Shown: positions 1-8,905, counted from the first letter of the stretch. The stretch is DNA of 51,811 bases from Gemmatimonadota bacterium (GCA_026702745.1 JAPPBT010000055.1:1-51811), one strand, 5' to 3'. The notes: generated from the sequence alone by a model not told the origin. Numbers and translations: made by a program.

Positions 1-54
1 CTGCACACCCTGGACGCCCTGCACACCCTGGACGCCCTGCACACCCTGGGCACC
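1..54. repeat. 18-bp tandem repeat encoding Gly-Val-Gln
   Basis: CTGCACACCCTGGACGCC occurs twice perfectly and a third copy starts at 37 with changes. On the minus strand each unit encodes two Gly-Val-Gln triplets, so the array is the coding sequence of the collagen-like stalk and is likely to vary in copy number. Confidence 0.85.
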
Positions 55-156
55 CTGAACGCCCTGGTCGCCCCGTGGACCCAACGGTCCCTGATCGCCT
101 TTGCATGCAAGCAAGCCGATCGCGAATGCAAATACCACTGTCATTGAAATTCGCAC
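1..156 (-). CDS. Collagen-like lipoprotein, N-terminal part (truncated by window edge)
   Basis: Fifty-two codons are readable on the minus strand from a GTG at 156, and the frame is still open at base 1. The GTG follows an AAGGA about 7 bases upstream; an in-frame ATG at 144 is the alternative start. The product begins with Arg, then a hydrophobic stretch ending in GLLAC, a good lipoprotein signal peptide with lipobox Cys at residue 18. From residue 20 it becomes Gly-X-Y triplets, first [12 protein letters not shown] and then a run of Gly-Val-Gln/Gly-Ala-Gln. This is a collagen-like stalk anchored to a membrane by lipid; what follows the stalk is outside the window. A related collagen-like lipoprotein lies at 45415-46104. 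Function unknown; surface or periplasmic spacing is inference. Confidence 0.72.
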   Translation of the reverse strand, partial: MRISMTVVFAFAIGLLACKGDQGPLGPRGDQGVQGAQGVQGVQGVQGVQGVQ

Positions 157-448
157 GAACCCATCCTTTCCGATAGATGTAGATCGTTTCCAGGTTTCAT
201 CATTATAAATCACGTCTTCAAGTGCCAAGACTCGGCCGCTTTTTTACCAATTAAACAGTTGGATTCTACAACAATTTCCGGCTATTGCAAGGATTTAAGC
301 GCGCCCGAAGATTATCTGTTAGACACATGGCACGCGCTGAGGATAGATTATCCGGAACCTGAAGTGCGCGCAGGACACCGTCGACACGCGCGCCACGCTG
401 CGAATCACGGCCGCAGTGGAACTCCGAACCATTACGAGGAACTCCTCA

Positions 449-1555
449 ATGCCTGCTCCGGAATACCCCACTTATGAAAGCGTGAGCGTCCGACCCCTCA
501 TCAACTGCAAGGGCACGCTGACCATGTACAGCGGGTCGGTCATGCTGCCTGAAGTCCGCAGGGCCATGGCCGAAGCGTCCAGGAAGTACGTCCATATCGA
601 AGAACTCATGGAAGGCGTCGGCCGGCGAATAGCCGAAGTCATGCAAGCGGAATTCGGACTCGTGACGAACGGGTGCGCGGCTGCGCTCTGCCAGGTTACC
701 GCCGCCTGCGTGGCCGGAACGGACCCTGACCGGATCGCCCGGTTGCCGGACACCACGGGCATGAAGAACGAGGTCATCACACTCAGGACCCACCGCCATG
801 TCTACGACCACGCGATCAGGATGGTGGGAATCACACTCGTCGAAACGGACGACGACCCGGATAGTCTCCGGGCCGCCTTCAACGAACGCACCGCCATGGT
901 CGCCCTGTTCGGCGACCGCGCGGGCGACGGCGTAATGACCGTGGCCGAGATCGTCAACATCGCCCATGGCCAGGGCATTCCCGTCTTCGTGGACGCGGCC
1001 GCCGAACGTCCGGATGTGCCCAATCCGTACCTGGCGGACGGCGTGGACGCCGTGGCCTACAGCGGCGGGAAGTGCCTCCGGGGGCCCCAGGCTTCCGGAC
1101 TGGTCCTCGGCCAGCGCGACCTGCTGTGGGCGGCTTTCATGAACGGTGCCCCGCATCATTCCATCGCGCGTCCCATGAAGGCGGGGAAAGAGGAGATCAT
1201 GGGGCTGCTGGCCGCCGTGGAGCAGTGGGTACAAAGAGATCACGCAGCGGAATGGAAGGAATGGGAGGTATATCTCCAGACCGTGATCGATGCGGTCGGA
1301 GCGCTTCCGTCCATGCGGACGTCGATCCGGCAACCGGGCCGGTCCAACGTCGCACCGGTCTTGCACATGAACTGGGAGACCTCGGAAATCGGCATCGATC
1401 CGGACGAAGTCGTGCGCCAGTTGTCCGAAGGCGAACCCCGCGTCGAGATGGGCGGGGGCGACGGCCTGTCCATCATGCCCTATATGATGGAGCCCGGCGA
1501 GGATGTCCTGGTGGCCGCACGGCTCACGGAGATCCTTGAACCACGGGTGAAGTGA
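449..1555 (+). CDS. SelA-fold PLP-dependent enzyme (D-glucosaminate-6-phosphate ammonia-lyase/SelA-like)
   Basis: The 368-residue protein has the fold-type I PLP architecture of the SelA/DgaE group. The cofactor-lysine motif is YSGGKCLRGPQASG with Lys at about residue 208, characteristic of these enzymes rather than of ordinary aminotransferases, and a VFVDAAAE segment about 30 residues before it would hold the pyridine-binding Asp. The ATG at 449 has GAGGAA upstream; a start at 416 would add only 11 unconvincing residues. Members act on amino sugars, sugar-acid ammonia-lyase substrates or seryl-tRNA. No selenium genes or tRNA-Sec are nearby, so a catabolic lyase role is more likely than selenocysteine synthesis. 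Substrate unknown. Confidence 0.85.
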   Translation: MPAPEYPTYESVSVRPLINCKGTLTMYSGSVMLPEVRRAMAEASRKYVHIEELMEGVGRRIAEVMQAEFGLVTNGCAAALCQVTAACVAGTDPDRIARLPDTTGMKNEVITLRTHRHVYDHAIRMVGITLVETDDDPDSLRAAFNERTAMVALFGDRAGDGVMTVAEIVNIAHGQGIPVFVDAAAERPDVPNPYLADGVDAVAYSGGKCLRGPQASGLVLGQRDLLWAAFMNGAPHHSIARPMKAGKEEIMGLLAAVEQWVQRDHAAEWKEWEVYLQTVIDAVGALPSMRTSIRQPGRSNVAPVLHMNWETSEIGIDPDEVVRQLSEGEPRVEMGGGDGLSIMPYMMEPGEDVLVAARLTEILEPRVK

Positions 1556-1574
1556 ACCGAGGGTGAAGTGAACC
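1545..1574. repeat. 16-bp-period tandem duplication across a stop codon
   Basis: GGGTGAAGTGAACC is present at 1545-1558 and 1561-1574. The first copy contains the end of the PLP-enzyme gene including its TGA stop; the second lies just before the ribosome-binding site of the next gene. Confidence 0.8.
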
Positions 1575-1588
1575 AGGGAGAGGACGCC

Positions 1589-1924
1589 ATGAAAGTCATT
1601 GTCGATCTGTGCGTGGTGCCCATCGGGGTCGGGGTATCGGTTTCAGCGTACGTTACGGCTTGTGAAAGAGTGTTGAGAAATGCGGGACTGAAGACGTTCA
1701 TGCACGCTTACGGGACCAACATCGAAGGAGAGTGGGAAGAGGTTTTCGAGGCCGTGAAGCAATGCCACGAGACCGTGCACGAAATGGGCGCTCCGCGGAT
1801 TTCCACGACCATACGCCTGGGTACGCGAACCGACCGTACGCAGACCATGGAAGAGAAGATCGAGAGCGTCGAACGGAAATTGAGGGACGAAACGTCGACA
1901 GCTAGTTCCCGACCGGTTCGCTGA
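1589..1924 (+). CDS. MTH1187/YkoF-type thiamine-binding family protein
   Basis: This is a 111-residue protein matching the small ferredoxin-like Thiamine_BP family (formerly DUF77): a hydrophobic first strand IVDLCVVPIG, a VSAYVTAC helix, a FMHAYGTNIEG segment, an EAVKQCHETVHEMGAPRIS helix and strand, then IRLGTRTD. Family proteins bind thiamine or related pyrimidines as tetramers, but most members have no proven role. The ATG at 1589 follows GGGAGAGGA, so it is preferred to the upstream start at 1568. It probably shares a transcript with the PLP enzyme upstream. Its 3' end overlaps the convergent aldo/keto reductase by 23 bases. Confidence 0.88.
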   Translation: MKVIVDLCVVPIGVGVSVSAYVTACERVLRNAGLKTFMHAYGTNIEGEWEEVFEAVKQCHETVHEMGAPRISTTIRLGTRTDRTQTMEEKIESVERKLRDETSTASSRPVR

Positions 1925-2867
1925 TGTGGCCGAATAGCCGCTGTATGCGCTTTATGTGCATTTCGGGAAGCGGTCCCTTTGCGATGCTCTCGATGTTCTG
2001 TTCGATCTTGTCCAGGGTTACCGCGCTGCAGACGGCGGTGGTGACGCCCTCGGTGTAGACGACGAACCGGTAGGCCGCTTCGACCAGCGATGCGATATCG
2101 GGATCTTCAAGCAGGAAGTCGTACGGGGAATGGGGATCGATGGACTCGTCCAGCAGTTCCTGATCCTGCAGGTCTTCGATCGTGGCGGCAAGGCGGTCCG
2201 GGTCCTTGAAGATATTGCGTACCGAAAAGATGTTCATGACACCGACATCGTGCGCTACGCAGTATGGAAAGACCGTATGCCGGGCCGACTGGTTGAGCAT
2301 GCTGTAGGCGATCATGATGACGTCCAGCATTCCAGTGGGCACCGCAGCCTGCAACCAGGCATGGGCGCCGTCCGTCAACGCCGTTTCGCTGGATCCGATG
2401 AAACGGATCTTGCCCTGTCGGCAAAGTCGTTCAAGTACGGGGAACTGCTCGTTGATCATGTAATCGAAATCCGCCTTTTCGGTTGCGGCGATCAGCGCCA
2501 CGTCGATCTCGTCGACACCCAGGCGGCGAAGGCTGGTCTCAATGGATTCCGTGATCTGTTCCGGTGTCATCAGGACAGGACCGCTAGCCTCGTCGAACTG
2601 TGAGAGCACAACCCGTGTGGCGACGTAGTAACGGTCTCGTGGTATGCCGCGAAAGGCCCGCCCGAGGATCGCCTCCGCTTCAAGGTAGCCCGGAGACGTA
2701 TCGAAGAGATTGATGCCCAGGTCCAGGACCCCATGGACGAGCCGGTGCATCTCCGATTCGGTCAGCGGAGGATCGCTGGTCTGCCCCAGCCGGTTGTAGC
2801 CGCCGGATCCCATGCTCAGGGTAGAAACGTTCAGACCGGTTCGACCGAGGGGGCGGTACGAAATCAC
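1902..2867 (-). CDS. Aldo/keto reductase family protein with altered catalytic tetrad
   Basis: This 321-residue (beta/alpha)8 protein of the aldo/keto reductase superfamily starts at a GTG preceded by AGGAG. The N-terminal YRPLGRTGLNVSTLSMGSGG and the GINLFDTSPGY segment are standard, giving the catalytic Asp56 and Tyr61. The usual Lys (IATK) is Arg85 in YVATRVVL, and the usual His after DLxxxH is Ala127 in DVALIAATE. The active site is therefore half altered, and it may be a specialised or non-reductase member. Possible promoter on the same strand: TTGTAA, 17 bases, CATAAC, upstream of the start. The gene is divergent from the dioxygenase gene at 3009. Confidence 0.88.
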   Translation of the reverse strand: MISYRPLGRTGLNVSTLSMGSGGYNRLGQTSDPPLTESEMHRLVHGVLDLGINLFDTSPGYLEAEAILGRAFRGIPRDRYYVATRVVLSQFDEASGPVLMTPEQITESIETSLRRLGVDEIDVALIAATEKADFDYMINEQFPVLERLCRQGKIRFIGSSETALTDGAHAWLQAAVPTGMLDVIMIAYSMLNQSARHTVFPYCVAHDVGVMNIFSVRNIFKDPDRLAATIEDLQDQELLDESIDPHSPYDFLLEDPDIASLVEAAYRFVVYTEGVTTAVCSAVTLDKIEQNIESIAKGPLPEMHIKRIQRLFGHISEPVGN

Positions 2868-3008
2868 TTCAACTCCTGCGGTGTTATGTTTGGCGAGAAT
2901 CGACTTTACAAAACAGCCGGTTTTACGTATCGATCCTGAACCGCGAACCGGGCGGTAGAAACCAACGCAATCGATACACTGAATGAACTCTAAACTTAAG
3001 GCACGGGC

Positions 3009-3839
3009 ATGTCAACCGTCGAAGATCTCGTAAAACGGATCCACATCGAGGGATGGTGCGTCGTAGACGGTGTGATACCTCCCGACGAAGTGGTGAAGGT
3101 TCGCGACAGCCTTGTCGCCACGGCGGATGGCCGGCCGGAGGATCTGGAAAACGGCCGGCATGCCGTTCGCGGGATCATCGCCTGCGATCCGGCGATCGCC
3201 CCGTATCTGTCCGACGATCGAATCATGGGGGTCGCCGAAGCGTTTTTCGGCAAGCACGTCCGCATATCCATGACCACGGGCGTCATTCTCCATCCCGGTT
3301 TTCCCCGGACGGAAAATCCGGGCGGGGGCCTGCACTCAGACTGGCCTTTCGGGCAGAGCTACGACTATCGTATTCCGGCACCCTATCCCGATGCGCCGCT
3401 GCTGCTGACCAGCATCTGGATGCTCACGCCCTTTACCCGGGAGAACGGCGGCACGGTACTGGTACCTGGAAGCCACAAAGCCGACAACAATCCAACAGGC
3501 GACAGCAGCCTGGCACCGGGAACGACGCACCCGTCGGAAATCCAGGCTGAAGGCAAGCCGGGGAGCGTGCTGATCTTCGACAGCCGGACCTGGCATATCA
3601 ACGGACACAACAACAGCGACGAGACCCGCATGGCCATCATCGCCCGGTACGCTGCGTGGTGGTTCAACCTCAACCCGATTATTCCCGGCCTTTCGGACTT
3701 CGAACGCGACGCGGCCAACCGGGGATTCAGGCCGGACGACGTCGTGCCGCTCACCCCGGAGCAATACGAAGCGCTGCCTGAACGCACCCGGCCCTTGTTC
3801 CACCATATCGTTCTGGGACAGAAAGTGCTTCCGTCCTAG
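3009..3839 (+). CDS. Phytanoyl-CoA dioxygenase (PhyH) family protein
   Basis: The 276-residue protein is a Fe(II)/2-oxoglutarate-dependent oxygenase of the PhyH family. The facial triad is visible: His109-x-Asp111 in GLHSDW and the distal His196 in TWHINGHNNS, followed by Arg207 in ETRMAIIARY, which would hold 2-oxoglutarate. ENGGTVLVPGSHK is the usual strand before the second metal ligand. Family members hydroxylate small molecules; the substrate cannot be read from sequence. It heads a plus-strand run with the sulfatase, hydrolase, desaturase and enolase-superfamily genes, suggesting breakdown of a natural product or glycan-derived acid. Confidence 0.9.
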   Translation: MSTVEDLVKRIHIEGWCVVDGVIPPDEVVKVRDSLVATADGRPEDLENGRHAVRGIIACDPAIAPYLSDDRIMGVAEAFFGKHVRISMTTGVILHPGFPRTENPGGGLHSDWPFGQSYDYRIPAPYPDAPLLLTSIWMLTPFTRENGGTVLVPGSHKADNNPTGDSSLAPGTTHPSEIQAEGKPGSVLIFDSRTWHINGHNNSDETRMAIIARYAAWWFNLNPIIPGLSDFERDAANRGFRPDDVVPLTPEQYEALPERTRPLFHHIVLGQKVLPS

Positions 3840-3921
3840 TCACGACCAATTCCTGGGGTTCAGCATTCCACCTGTCCATGAGCGTTACTAACTCGCTGTC
3901 GACAGGACTAAGGTATCCCCG

Positions 3922-5385
3922 ATGACAAGCAGCAACCGACCCAACGTCGTCCTCATCTGCGCCGACCAGCTTCGCGGCGACACCCTGGGCATCGCGGACC
4001 ATCCCGTGGTCCACACGCCCGGCATCGACGCCCTCGCCCATACCGGGCACTACTTTCCCCGCGCGGTCTCGGAGGTCCCCTCCTGCGTGGGCGCCCGCCG
4101 GACGCTCTTCAGCGGCCAGTGGCCGGTCACTCACGGCATGGTCGGTTTCAACGACATGACGCCCTGGGACGAGCCGGACACGCTCTGCCGGGTTTTCCAG
4201 CGGAACGGCTACAAGACCTACTGTATCGGGAAAAGGCACGTCTATCCCCAGGACGAACCCTACGGCTTCGACCGGATCGTCGCCCACGAGGAAGGACGGT
4301 ACCTGTCTCCCGGATACCGCGACGACTACCTGGACTGGCTCGACGAACAGGGCTGGGGCGACTTCGGCCTGTTCAACGCCGGCGTGACCAATAATGGGTA
4401 CACGTCCCGCCCCTGCGTCTTTCCCGAGGAATTCCACGTGACCACCTGGACGGCCACGCAGGCCATTCGCGTCATGGACGAGCACGTCCGGGACCACGGC
4501 CGGGACACGCCCTTCTTCCTGTACGTGTCCTTCAGCAAGCCCCATCCGCCCTGGGACCCGCCCGCGTTCTTCTACGAGCGGTACGCCGACGACCCCGACC
4601 TGCCCGATCCGGCCATGGGCGATCCGTCGGAGTACGTGGGCGGACGCATGTCCTTCGTCAAGGCCCACGGCCCCTTCCCGGAAGCGGAATACCTCCCCCT
4701 GTCCCTCAAGAACGTCCGGCGGGCCCGGGCGGGATACTACGGCTGCATCGATCACGTGGACACCCAGATCACGCGGGTCACCTATCACATGTGGCGCATG
4801 CTCCAGCTGCGCAATCTCGTCTTCGCCTTCGTCGGCGACCATGGCGACATGTTGGGCGACCACCATTACTGGGCCAAGTCGTACGGGTACGAGGGTTCGA
4901 TCCGCGTGCCCTTCGTCCTGAACTTCCCCGCGCAGATGAATTTCCCCGCGGGCGTCCGGTACCCGGAATCGACCGTGGGACTGGCCGACCTGATGCCCAC
5001 GCTGCTCGACGTGTGCGGCCTGCCCGCGCCCGGCCGCATGGACGGCCGTTCGCTCATGCCGCTCGTGCGGGGCGAAGCGGACCGGCTGGACCGGAAGCGA
5101 CTGCACGCCGAACACCTCGAATTCGGCCACTACCTGATCGGCCACAGGGACAAGTTCATCTGGCATTACCGGACCGGGCAGTTCGAGTACTACGATCTCC
5201 AGGAAGATCCGCTCGAGTGCCGGAACCTGTACAGCGATGATCATCCCAGGGCCCGGGCCCTTCGCGACCACCTGCGGTGCCTGATCGTGGACCAGGGCCG
5301 GGAGGGCGACTTCATGCGCGACGGAAAGTTAAGCAACGAAGTCGCGCAGCGCCACACCCACGAGTTTCCGCCCTACGCCGTGTAG
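3922..5385 (+). CDS. Sulfatase of the alkaline phosphatase superfamily
   Basis: The 487-residue protein begins with RPNVVLICADQLRGDT, the metal-binding Asp strand of type I sulfatases. The formylglycine signature appears as PSCVGARRTLFSGQ with Cys55: C-x-G-A-R rather than the common C-x-P-S-R. Further hallmarks are KRHVYPQ (active-site Lys/His), SFSKPHPPWDPP, and FVGDHGDMLGDHHYWAKS with the second metal-binding Asp and the Lys. No signal peptide is seen, so a cytoplasmic sulfatase or phosphonate/phosphodiester hydrolase is likely. A C-terminal YDLQEDPLECRNLY motif is typical of the family. No maturase is in the window. Confidence 0.93.
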   Translation: MTSSNRPNVVLICADQLRGDTLGIADHPVVHTPGIDALAHTGHYFPRAVSEVPSCVGARRTLFSGQWPVTHGMVGFNDMTPWDEPDTLCRVFQRNGYKTYCIGKRHVYPQDEPYGFDRIVAHEEGRYLSPGYRDDYLDWLDEQGWGDFGLFNAGVTNNGYTSRPCVFPEEFHVTTWTATQAIRVMDEHVRDHGRDTPFFLYVSFSKPHPPWDPPAFFYERYADDPDLPDPAMGDPSEYVGGRMSFVKAHGPFPEAEYLPLSLKNVRRARAGYYGCIDHVDTQITRVTYHMWRMLQLRNLVFAFVGDHGDMLGDHHYWAKSYGYEGSIRVPFVLNFPAQMNFPAGVRYPESTVGLADLMPTLLDVCGLPAPGRMDGRSLMPLVRGEADRLDRKRLHAEHLEFGHYLIGHRDKFIWHYRTGQFEYYDLQEDPLECRNLYSDDHPRARALRDHLRCLIVDQGREGDFMRDGKLSNEVAQRHTHEFPPYAV

Positions 5386-5421
5386 AAACGATGCCCCGCT
5401 GAAACCACGCTGAGGTACGGC

Positions 5422-6423
5422 ATGGAAGAACCTTTCGAACCCACATATGACCGCAAGGGGCTGCGTCCCCGTTATTCCGAATCGATTCCGCCCGGGAAGA
5501 TCCGCGAGAAGCTGCTCGAGCTGTTCGGCATGGCGGACATCCCGGAACAGGTCGGCTATTCCGTGGGGCGATCCCGGGTGGAAGACGGCATCCGGCTCAC
5601 GGACCTGACCTACGCCAATTCCCACGCAGAGACGGTCCCAGCGATCCTGATCGAGCCTCTGGACAACCCGGCCGAACACCTCCCGGGCGTGGTCTGCGTT
5701 CCAGGTACGGGCGGATCGGCCGAGCGCATGGCCCTCGAAAGATTCTACAAGGACGGTCCGGACGATCCGCCCCTCTTTGGCTGGGCGCGGGAACTGGCCC
5801 GGCGGGGCTACGTCGCGCTGGCCATCTCACCCAAGGGCTGCCATGGCCGAGGCACGAACGAGGTGTCCTGGTACATCGAGCTCAAGCACCTGCTCGCCTA
5901 CGGCATCTCGCAGATGGGGCTGCTCGTGGAGGAAGCGCTCAGAGGCGTCCGCGTGCTCCAGGTCCAGGACCGGATCGGGAACAACAAGGTGGGATTGACG
6001 GGCATGTCCCTGGGCGGCAACGCGACGTGGTACGCCATGGCCTGCGCCCCGTGGCTGGCGGCCGGCGTGCCCATCTGCGGCGGCGTGGGACAGCTTGAGA
6101 GCGTCATACGGGGAGGCGACCTGTACCGCCACAGCGCCTACTTCTACGTGCCCCACATGCTCCGCTACTTCGACCATCCCGATATCGTCGCGCACTGCAT
6201 CGCGCCCCGGCCCTTCATGATGGTGGCGCCCACGTCGGACGAGGACATGCCGAAGTCCGGGGTCGACGCCCTCATTCGCACGGTGGCGCCGGTATACCTC
6301 GACGCCGGTGCCGGCGACCACTTCCGCGTTTATCAGCCCGATGGCAACCACGTATTTCGATTCGAGTACTTTGAGTGGATGGTGGACTGGTTCGACCGTT
6401 TTCTCAAGGGAGATTCTGCTTGA
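5422..6423 (+). CDS. Alpha/beta hydrolase (dienelactone/acetyl-xylan-esterase type)
   Basis: The 333-residue protein has an alpha/beta-hydrolase core. The oxyanion-side motif is LPGVVCVPGTGGSAERM, the nucleophile elbow is TGMSLGGN with Ser196, and the catalytic His is His310 in PDGNHVF near the C-terminus. A long N-terminal region precedes the fold, as in the large esterases found with sulfatases and carbohydrate-degrading genes. It starts 36 bases after the sulfatase and is probably co-transcribed. Ester substrate unknown; cleavage of an acyl or lactone group after desulfation is inference. Confidence 0.88.
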   Translation: MEEPFEPTYDRKGLRPRYSESIPPGKIREKLLELFGMADIPEQVGYSVGRSRVEDGIRLTDLTYANSHAETVPAILIEPLDNPAEHLPGVVCVPGTGGSAERMALERFYKDGPDDPPLFGWARELARRGYVALAISPKGCHGRGTNEVSWYIELKHLLAYGISQMGLLVEEALRGVRVLQVQDRIGNNKVGLTGMSLGGNATWYAMACAPWLAAGVPICGGVGQLESVIRGGDLYRHSAYFYVPHMLRYFDHPDIVAHCIAPRPFMMVAPTSDEDMPKSGVDALIRTVAPVYLDAGAGDHFRVYQPDGNHVFRFEYFEWMVDWFDRFLKGDSA

Positions 6424-6489
6424 CGATCATGGTAGATCGACCTTACTTTAACTGCGTTCCCTACAACATGTTGCAGGCAGGATGACATC

Positions 6490-7671
6490 GTGAGCGAAAC
6501 TGCCAGAGATCCTAACGAATCGGGCGACTCCCCGGAAGTCGTCGGTCCGGATCAATCCGTGCTGTCCGACGAGGAAGTGCTGACCGAGGGACCGCAGTAC
6601 AACGCGCCGCCCCCGAAGAAGCGCGTGAAGTGGTACCGGTGCCGCGTCACGCGGGAACAATTGGCCAGCCTTAACAAACGCAGCGACTTCCTGGGTTTCG
6701 TGCAGACCGTGGGCTATCTCGCCGTCCTCGCCGCCGGCGCCGGCGCCGCTATCTACTCCTCCCTCTACTGGCCGTGGTATGTTACGTTACTCCTGGTATT
6801 CATTAACGGCCATTTCTGGCATTTCCTGGTCAACGGATTTCACGAACTGGTCCATGATTCCGTCTTCAGGACCCGCTGGCTGAACCGCTTCTTCCTCCGC
6901 GTGTATTCCTTCCTGGGATGGCACAACCACCACCACTTCTGGGCGAGCCACACCGAACACCACAAGTATACGCTGCACCACCCGGACGACCAGGAGGTGG
7001 TCCTTCCCGCGAAGTTCGACATGCGGAACCTGTGGAAGTCGTCGATCGTCAACTACCGTTATCCCTACGACCTGGTGAAGGGCAGGCTGGCGGCCGTCGC
7101 GGGCAAGATACCGGACGATAAGTGGTCACAGGAGCTCTTTCCGGAAAGCGACCCGGAGCGGCGCCGGGCCTACACCAACTGGGAACGCTTCATGTTCACC
7201 GGTCACATGCTGATCGCGGGCGTCTCGCTGGTCTACGGGCTGTGGGTCGTGCTCCTGGTCATCACCTTCCCGAAGATGATCGGCTCCTGGCTGCAGTTCC
7301 TGTGCAACGCGACCCAGCACGTGGGCCTGCAGGATGAAATCCCCGACTTCCGCCTGTGCTGCAGAACCTTCTATATCAACCCTGTCCTGCAGTTCCTGTA
7401 CTGGCACATGAACTACCATACCGAGCACCACATGTACGCCGCGGTGCCCTGCTACAAACTGGGCAGGCTTCACCGGCTCATCAAGCACGAAATGCCTTAC
7501 TGCACCAGCGGGTTATGGGAAACCTGGAAGCAGATCATCCAGATCATGGACCGCCAGGCGATGGAGCCCGATTACCAGTTCATCGCCGAACTTCCGGCGA
7601 CCGGATCATCACCCGCATCGGTGTCCCCTTCCGCATCCGCGCCCCCTCCCGCACACCGGGATTCCGCATGA
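6490..7671 (+). CDS. Membrane fatty-acid desaturase family protein
   Basis: The 393-residue di-iron membrane protein begins at a GTG preceded by a purine-rich CAGGATG. The three histidine boxes are present: HELVHD (about residue 118), HNHHHFWASHTEHH (about 140-155) and NYHTEHHMY (about 313). Hydrophobic spans flank them (about residues 73-90, 97-113 and 235-265). The N-terminal 55 residues are polar and acidic, and the C-terminal tail is rich in Ser, Pro and Ala. Desaturases and hydroxylases of this type act on acyl chains or small hydrophobic molecules. Its stop overlaps the start of the next gene by 4 bases (ATGA), so the two are translationally coupled. Confidence 0.9.
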   Translation: MSETARDPNESGDSPEVVGPDQSVLSDEEVLTEGPQYNAPPPKKRVKWYRCRVTREQLASLNKRSDFLGFVQTVGYLAVLAAGAGAAIYSSLYWPWYVTLLLVFINGHFWHFLVNGFHELVHDSVFRTRWLNRFFLRVYSFLGWHNHHHFWASHTEHHKYTLHHPDDQEVVLPAKFDMRNLWKSSIVNYRYPYDLVKGRLAAVAGKIPDDKWSQELFPESDPERRRAYTNWERFMFTGHMLIAGVSLVYGLWVVLLVITFPKMIGSWLQFLCNATQHVGLQDEIPDFRLCCRTFYINPVLQFLYWHMNYHTEHHMYAAVPCYKLGRLHRLIKHEMPYCTSGLWETWKQIIQIMDRQAMEPDYQFIAELPATGSSPASVSPSASAPPPAHRDSA

Positions 7672-8795
7672 AAATCACCAGCATCCGGCTGTTCGTACTC
7701 GAAGATCCCGACCAGCCGCAGTACTATCACGTATTGAAGCAGGTCCCCGGCCTGAGGCGCACGCAGTACACCCACGGCAGCAAGTCCCATCCTAAAGGCG
7801 GGAACCTGCGGCAGCACTTCATCCGGGTCGAGACCGATGAGGGCATCGAGGGCACGTGCACGACCACGATGGACCGGGAGCAGGTGGAGATCCTGCGGAC
7901 GCAGGTGATGGGCAAGAACCCGCTGAACCGGGAAGAACTCTTCCAGCTGCTCCACAAGGGGACCCGCTGGCTGTATCAGAGACCCGGCTGGTTCGGCGAC
8001 TTCGACAACTGTCTGTGGGACATCGCGGGCAAGACAGCCGGCCTGCCGGTCTACGCCCTGATCGGCCGGGTCCGGGACCGGTTCCCGGTGTATCTGACCG
8101 GCGGGGATGCCGATATCGGGACCTACCTGCAGATGATCGAAGACGGCAGGGAATACGGCGTAAACGCCTACAAGTTCCACACCTACAAAGGCGGAAAAGC
8201 GGACATCTCCATTTTCCGGGAAGTGCGGAGGATCGTCGGTCCCGACTACCTGTTGCTGAACGACCCGGTCTGTTCCTACACGCTGCAAGAAGCCATCGAG
8301 GTGGGACGGGTCATGGAGGAACTGGACTTTGTCTGGCTGGAAGAACCGATGCACGAACACAAGGAGCATCAGTACCGGGAACTGTGCCGAGAGCTGACTA
8401 TTCCGGTGATGGGGAACGAGACGCTGATGCACGACCTGGGCATTTCGACCCAGCGGCTGATCTCAGGGGCGACCGACTTGCTGCGGGCCAACGCGCGGTT
8501 CGGGACCACGCAGGTGCTCAAGATGGCCCATTTCGCCGAGATGTACGACACCAACATCGAGTTGAATGCCGAGGGCGGCCTCTTCGGACTCGTCCACGCC
8601 CATCTCGGATGTTGTATCGACAACACGGGTTTCTACGAGACCGGAGCCCACGGATTCGTAGACACGGCCAGCACCTGGGGCATGGTCAACAAGCCACTCG
8701 TCGCGGACGGCCACATCGTACCGCCCGACGGCCCGGGCTGGGGCGCGGAGTGGGACACCGACCGCTTCGAGGCCATGACCGTGGCCGAGTATTGA
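7668..8795 (+). CDS. Mandelate racemase/muconate lactonising enzyme (enolase) superfamily protein
   Basis: This 375-residue protein starts at the ATG overlapping the desaturase stop. It has the MR/MLE capping domain and barrel. Metal ligands are spaced as expected: Asp199 (LLNDPV), Glu225 (VWLEEP) and Glu251 (GNETL). The first catalytic strand reads YKFHTYK, a Lys-x-His in place of the Lys-x-Lys of racemases, suggesting an acid-sugar dehydratase. One of three enolase-superfamily genes in the window. Substrate not assignable. Confidence 0.9.
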   Translation: MKITSIRLFVLEDPDQPQYYHVLKQVPGLRRTQYTHGSKSHPKGGNLRQHFIRVETDEGIEGTCTTTMDREQVEILRTQVMGKNPLNREELFQLLHKGTRWLYQRPGWFGDFDNCLWDIAGKTAGLPVYALIGRVRDRFPVYLTGGDADIGTYLQMIEDGREYGVNAYKFHTYKGGKADISIFREVRRIVGPDYLLLNDPVCSYTLQEAIEVGRVMEELDFVWLEEPMHEHKEHQYRELCRELTIPVMGNETLMHDLGISTQRLISGATDLLRANARFGTTQVLKMAHFAEMYDTNIELNAEGGLFGLVHAHLGCCIDNTGFYETGAHGFVDTASTWGMVNKPLVADGHIVPPDGPGWGAEWDTDRFEAMTVAEY

Positions 8796-8807
8796 TATCG
8801 TAATCGC

Positions 8808-8872
8808 CTGCTGCCGCCTGCTGCCCGCTGCTGCCCGCTGCCCGCTGCTGCCCGCTGCCGCCTGCCGTCCGT
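8808..8872. repeat. Short CTGCTGCCCG tandem repeat in a 110-bp gap
   Basis: The gap between two convergent genes consists largely of overlapping units of CTGCTGCCCG and CTGCCGCCTG. No gene, terminator or hairpin with a T-run is visible in it. Confidence 0.75.
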
Positions 8873-8905
8873 CATCGCCCGCCGCGTAGAACGACGAACC
8901 GCGAC

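Noticed and set aside
259-477. 72-codon frame before the PLP-enzyme gene
   Set aside because: TTG start, no ribosome-binding site and overlaps the real gene start; no recognisable motif.
449-1555. Selenocysteine synthase (selA)
   Set aside because: The SGGK motif is shared with sugar-acid ammonia-lyases and no selB, selD or tRNA-Sec is in view.
3751-5271. Long minus-strand open frame of about 500 codons opposite the sulfatase
   Set aside because: GC-rich antisense frame with no family resemblance or Shine-Dalgarno; the plus strand carries a complete sulfatase.
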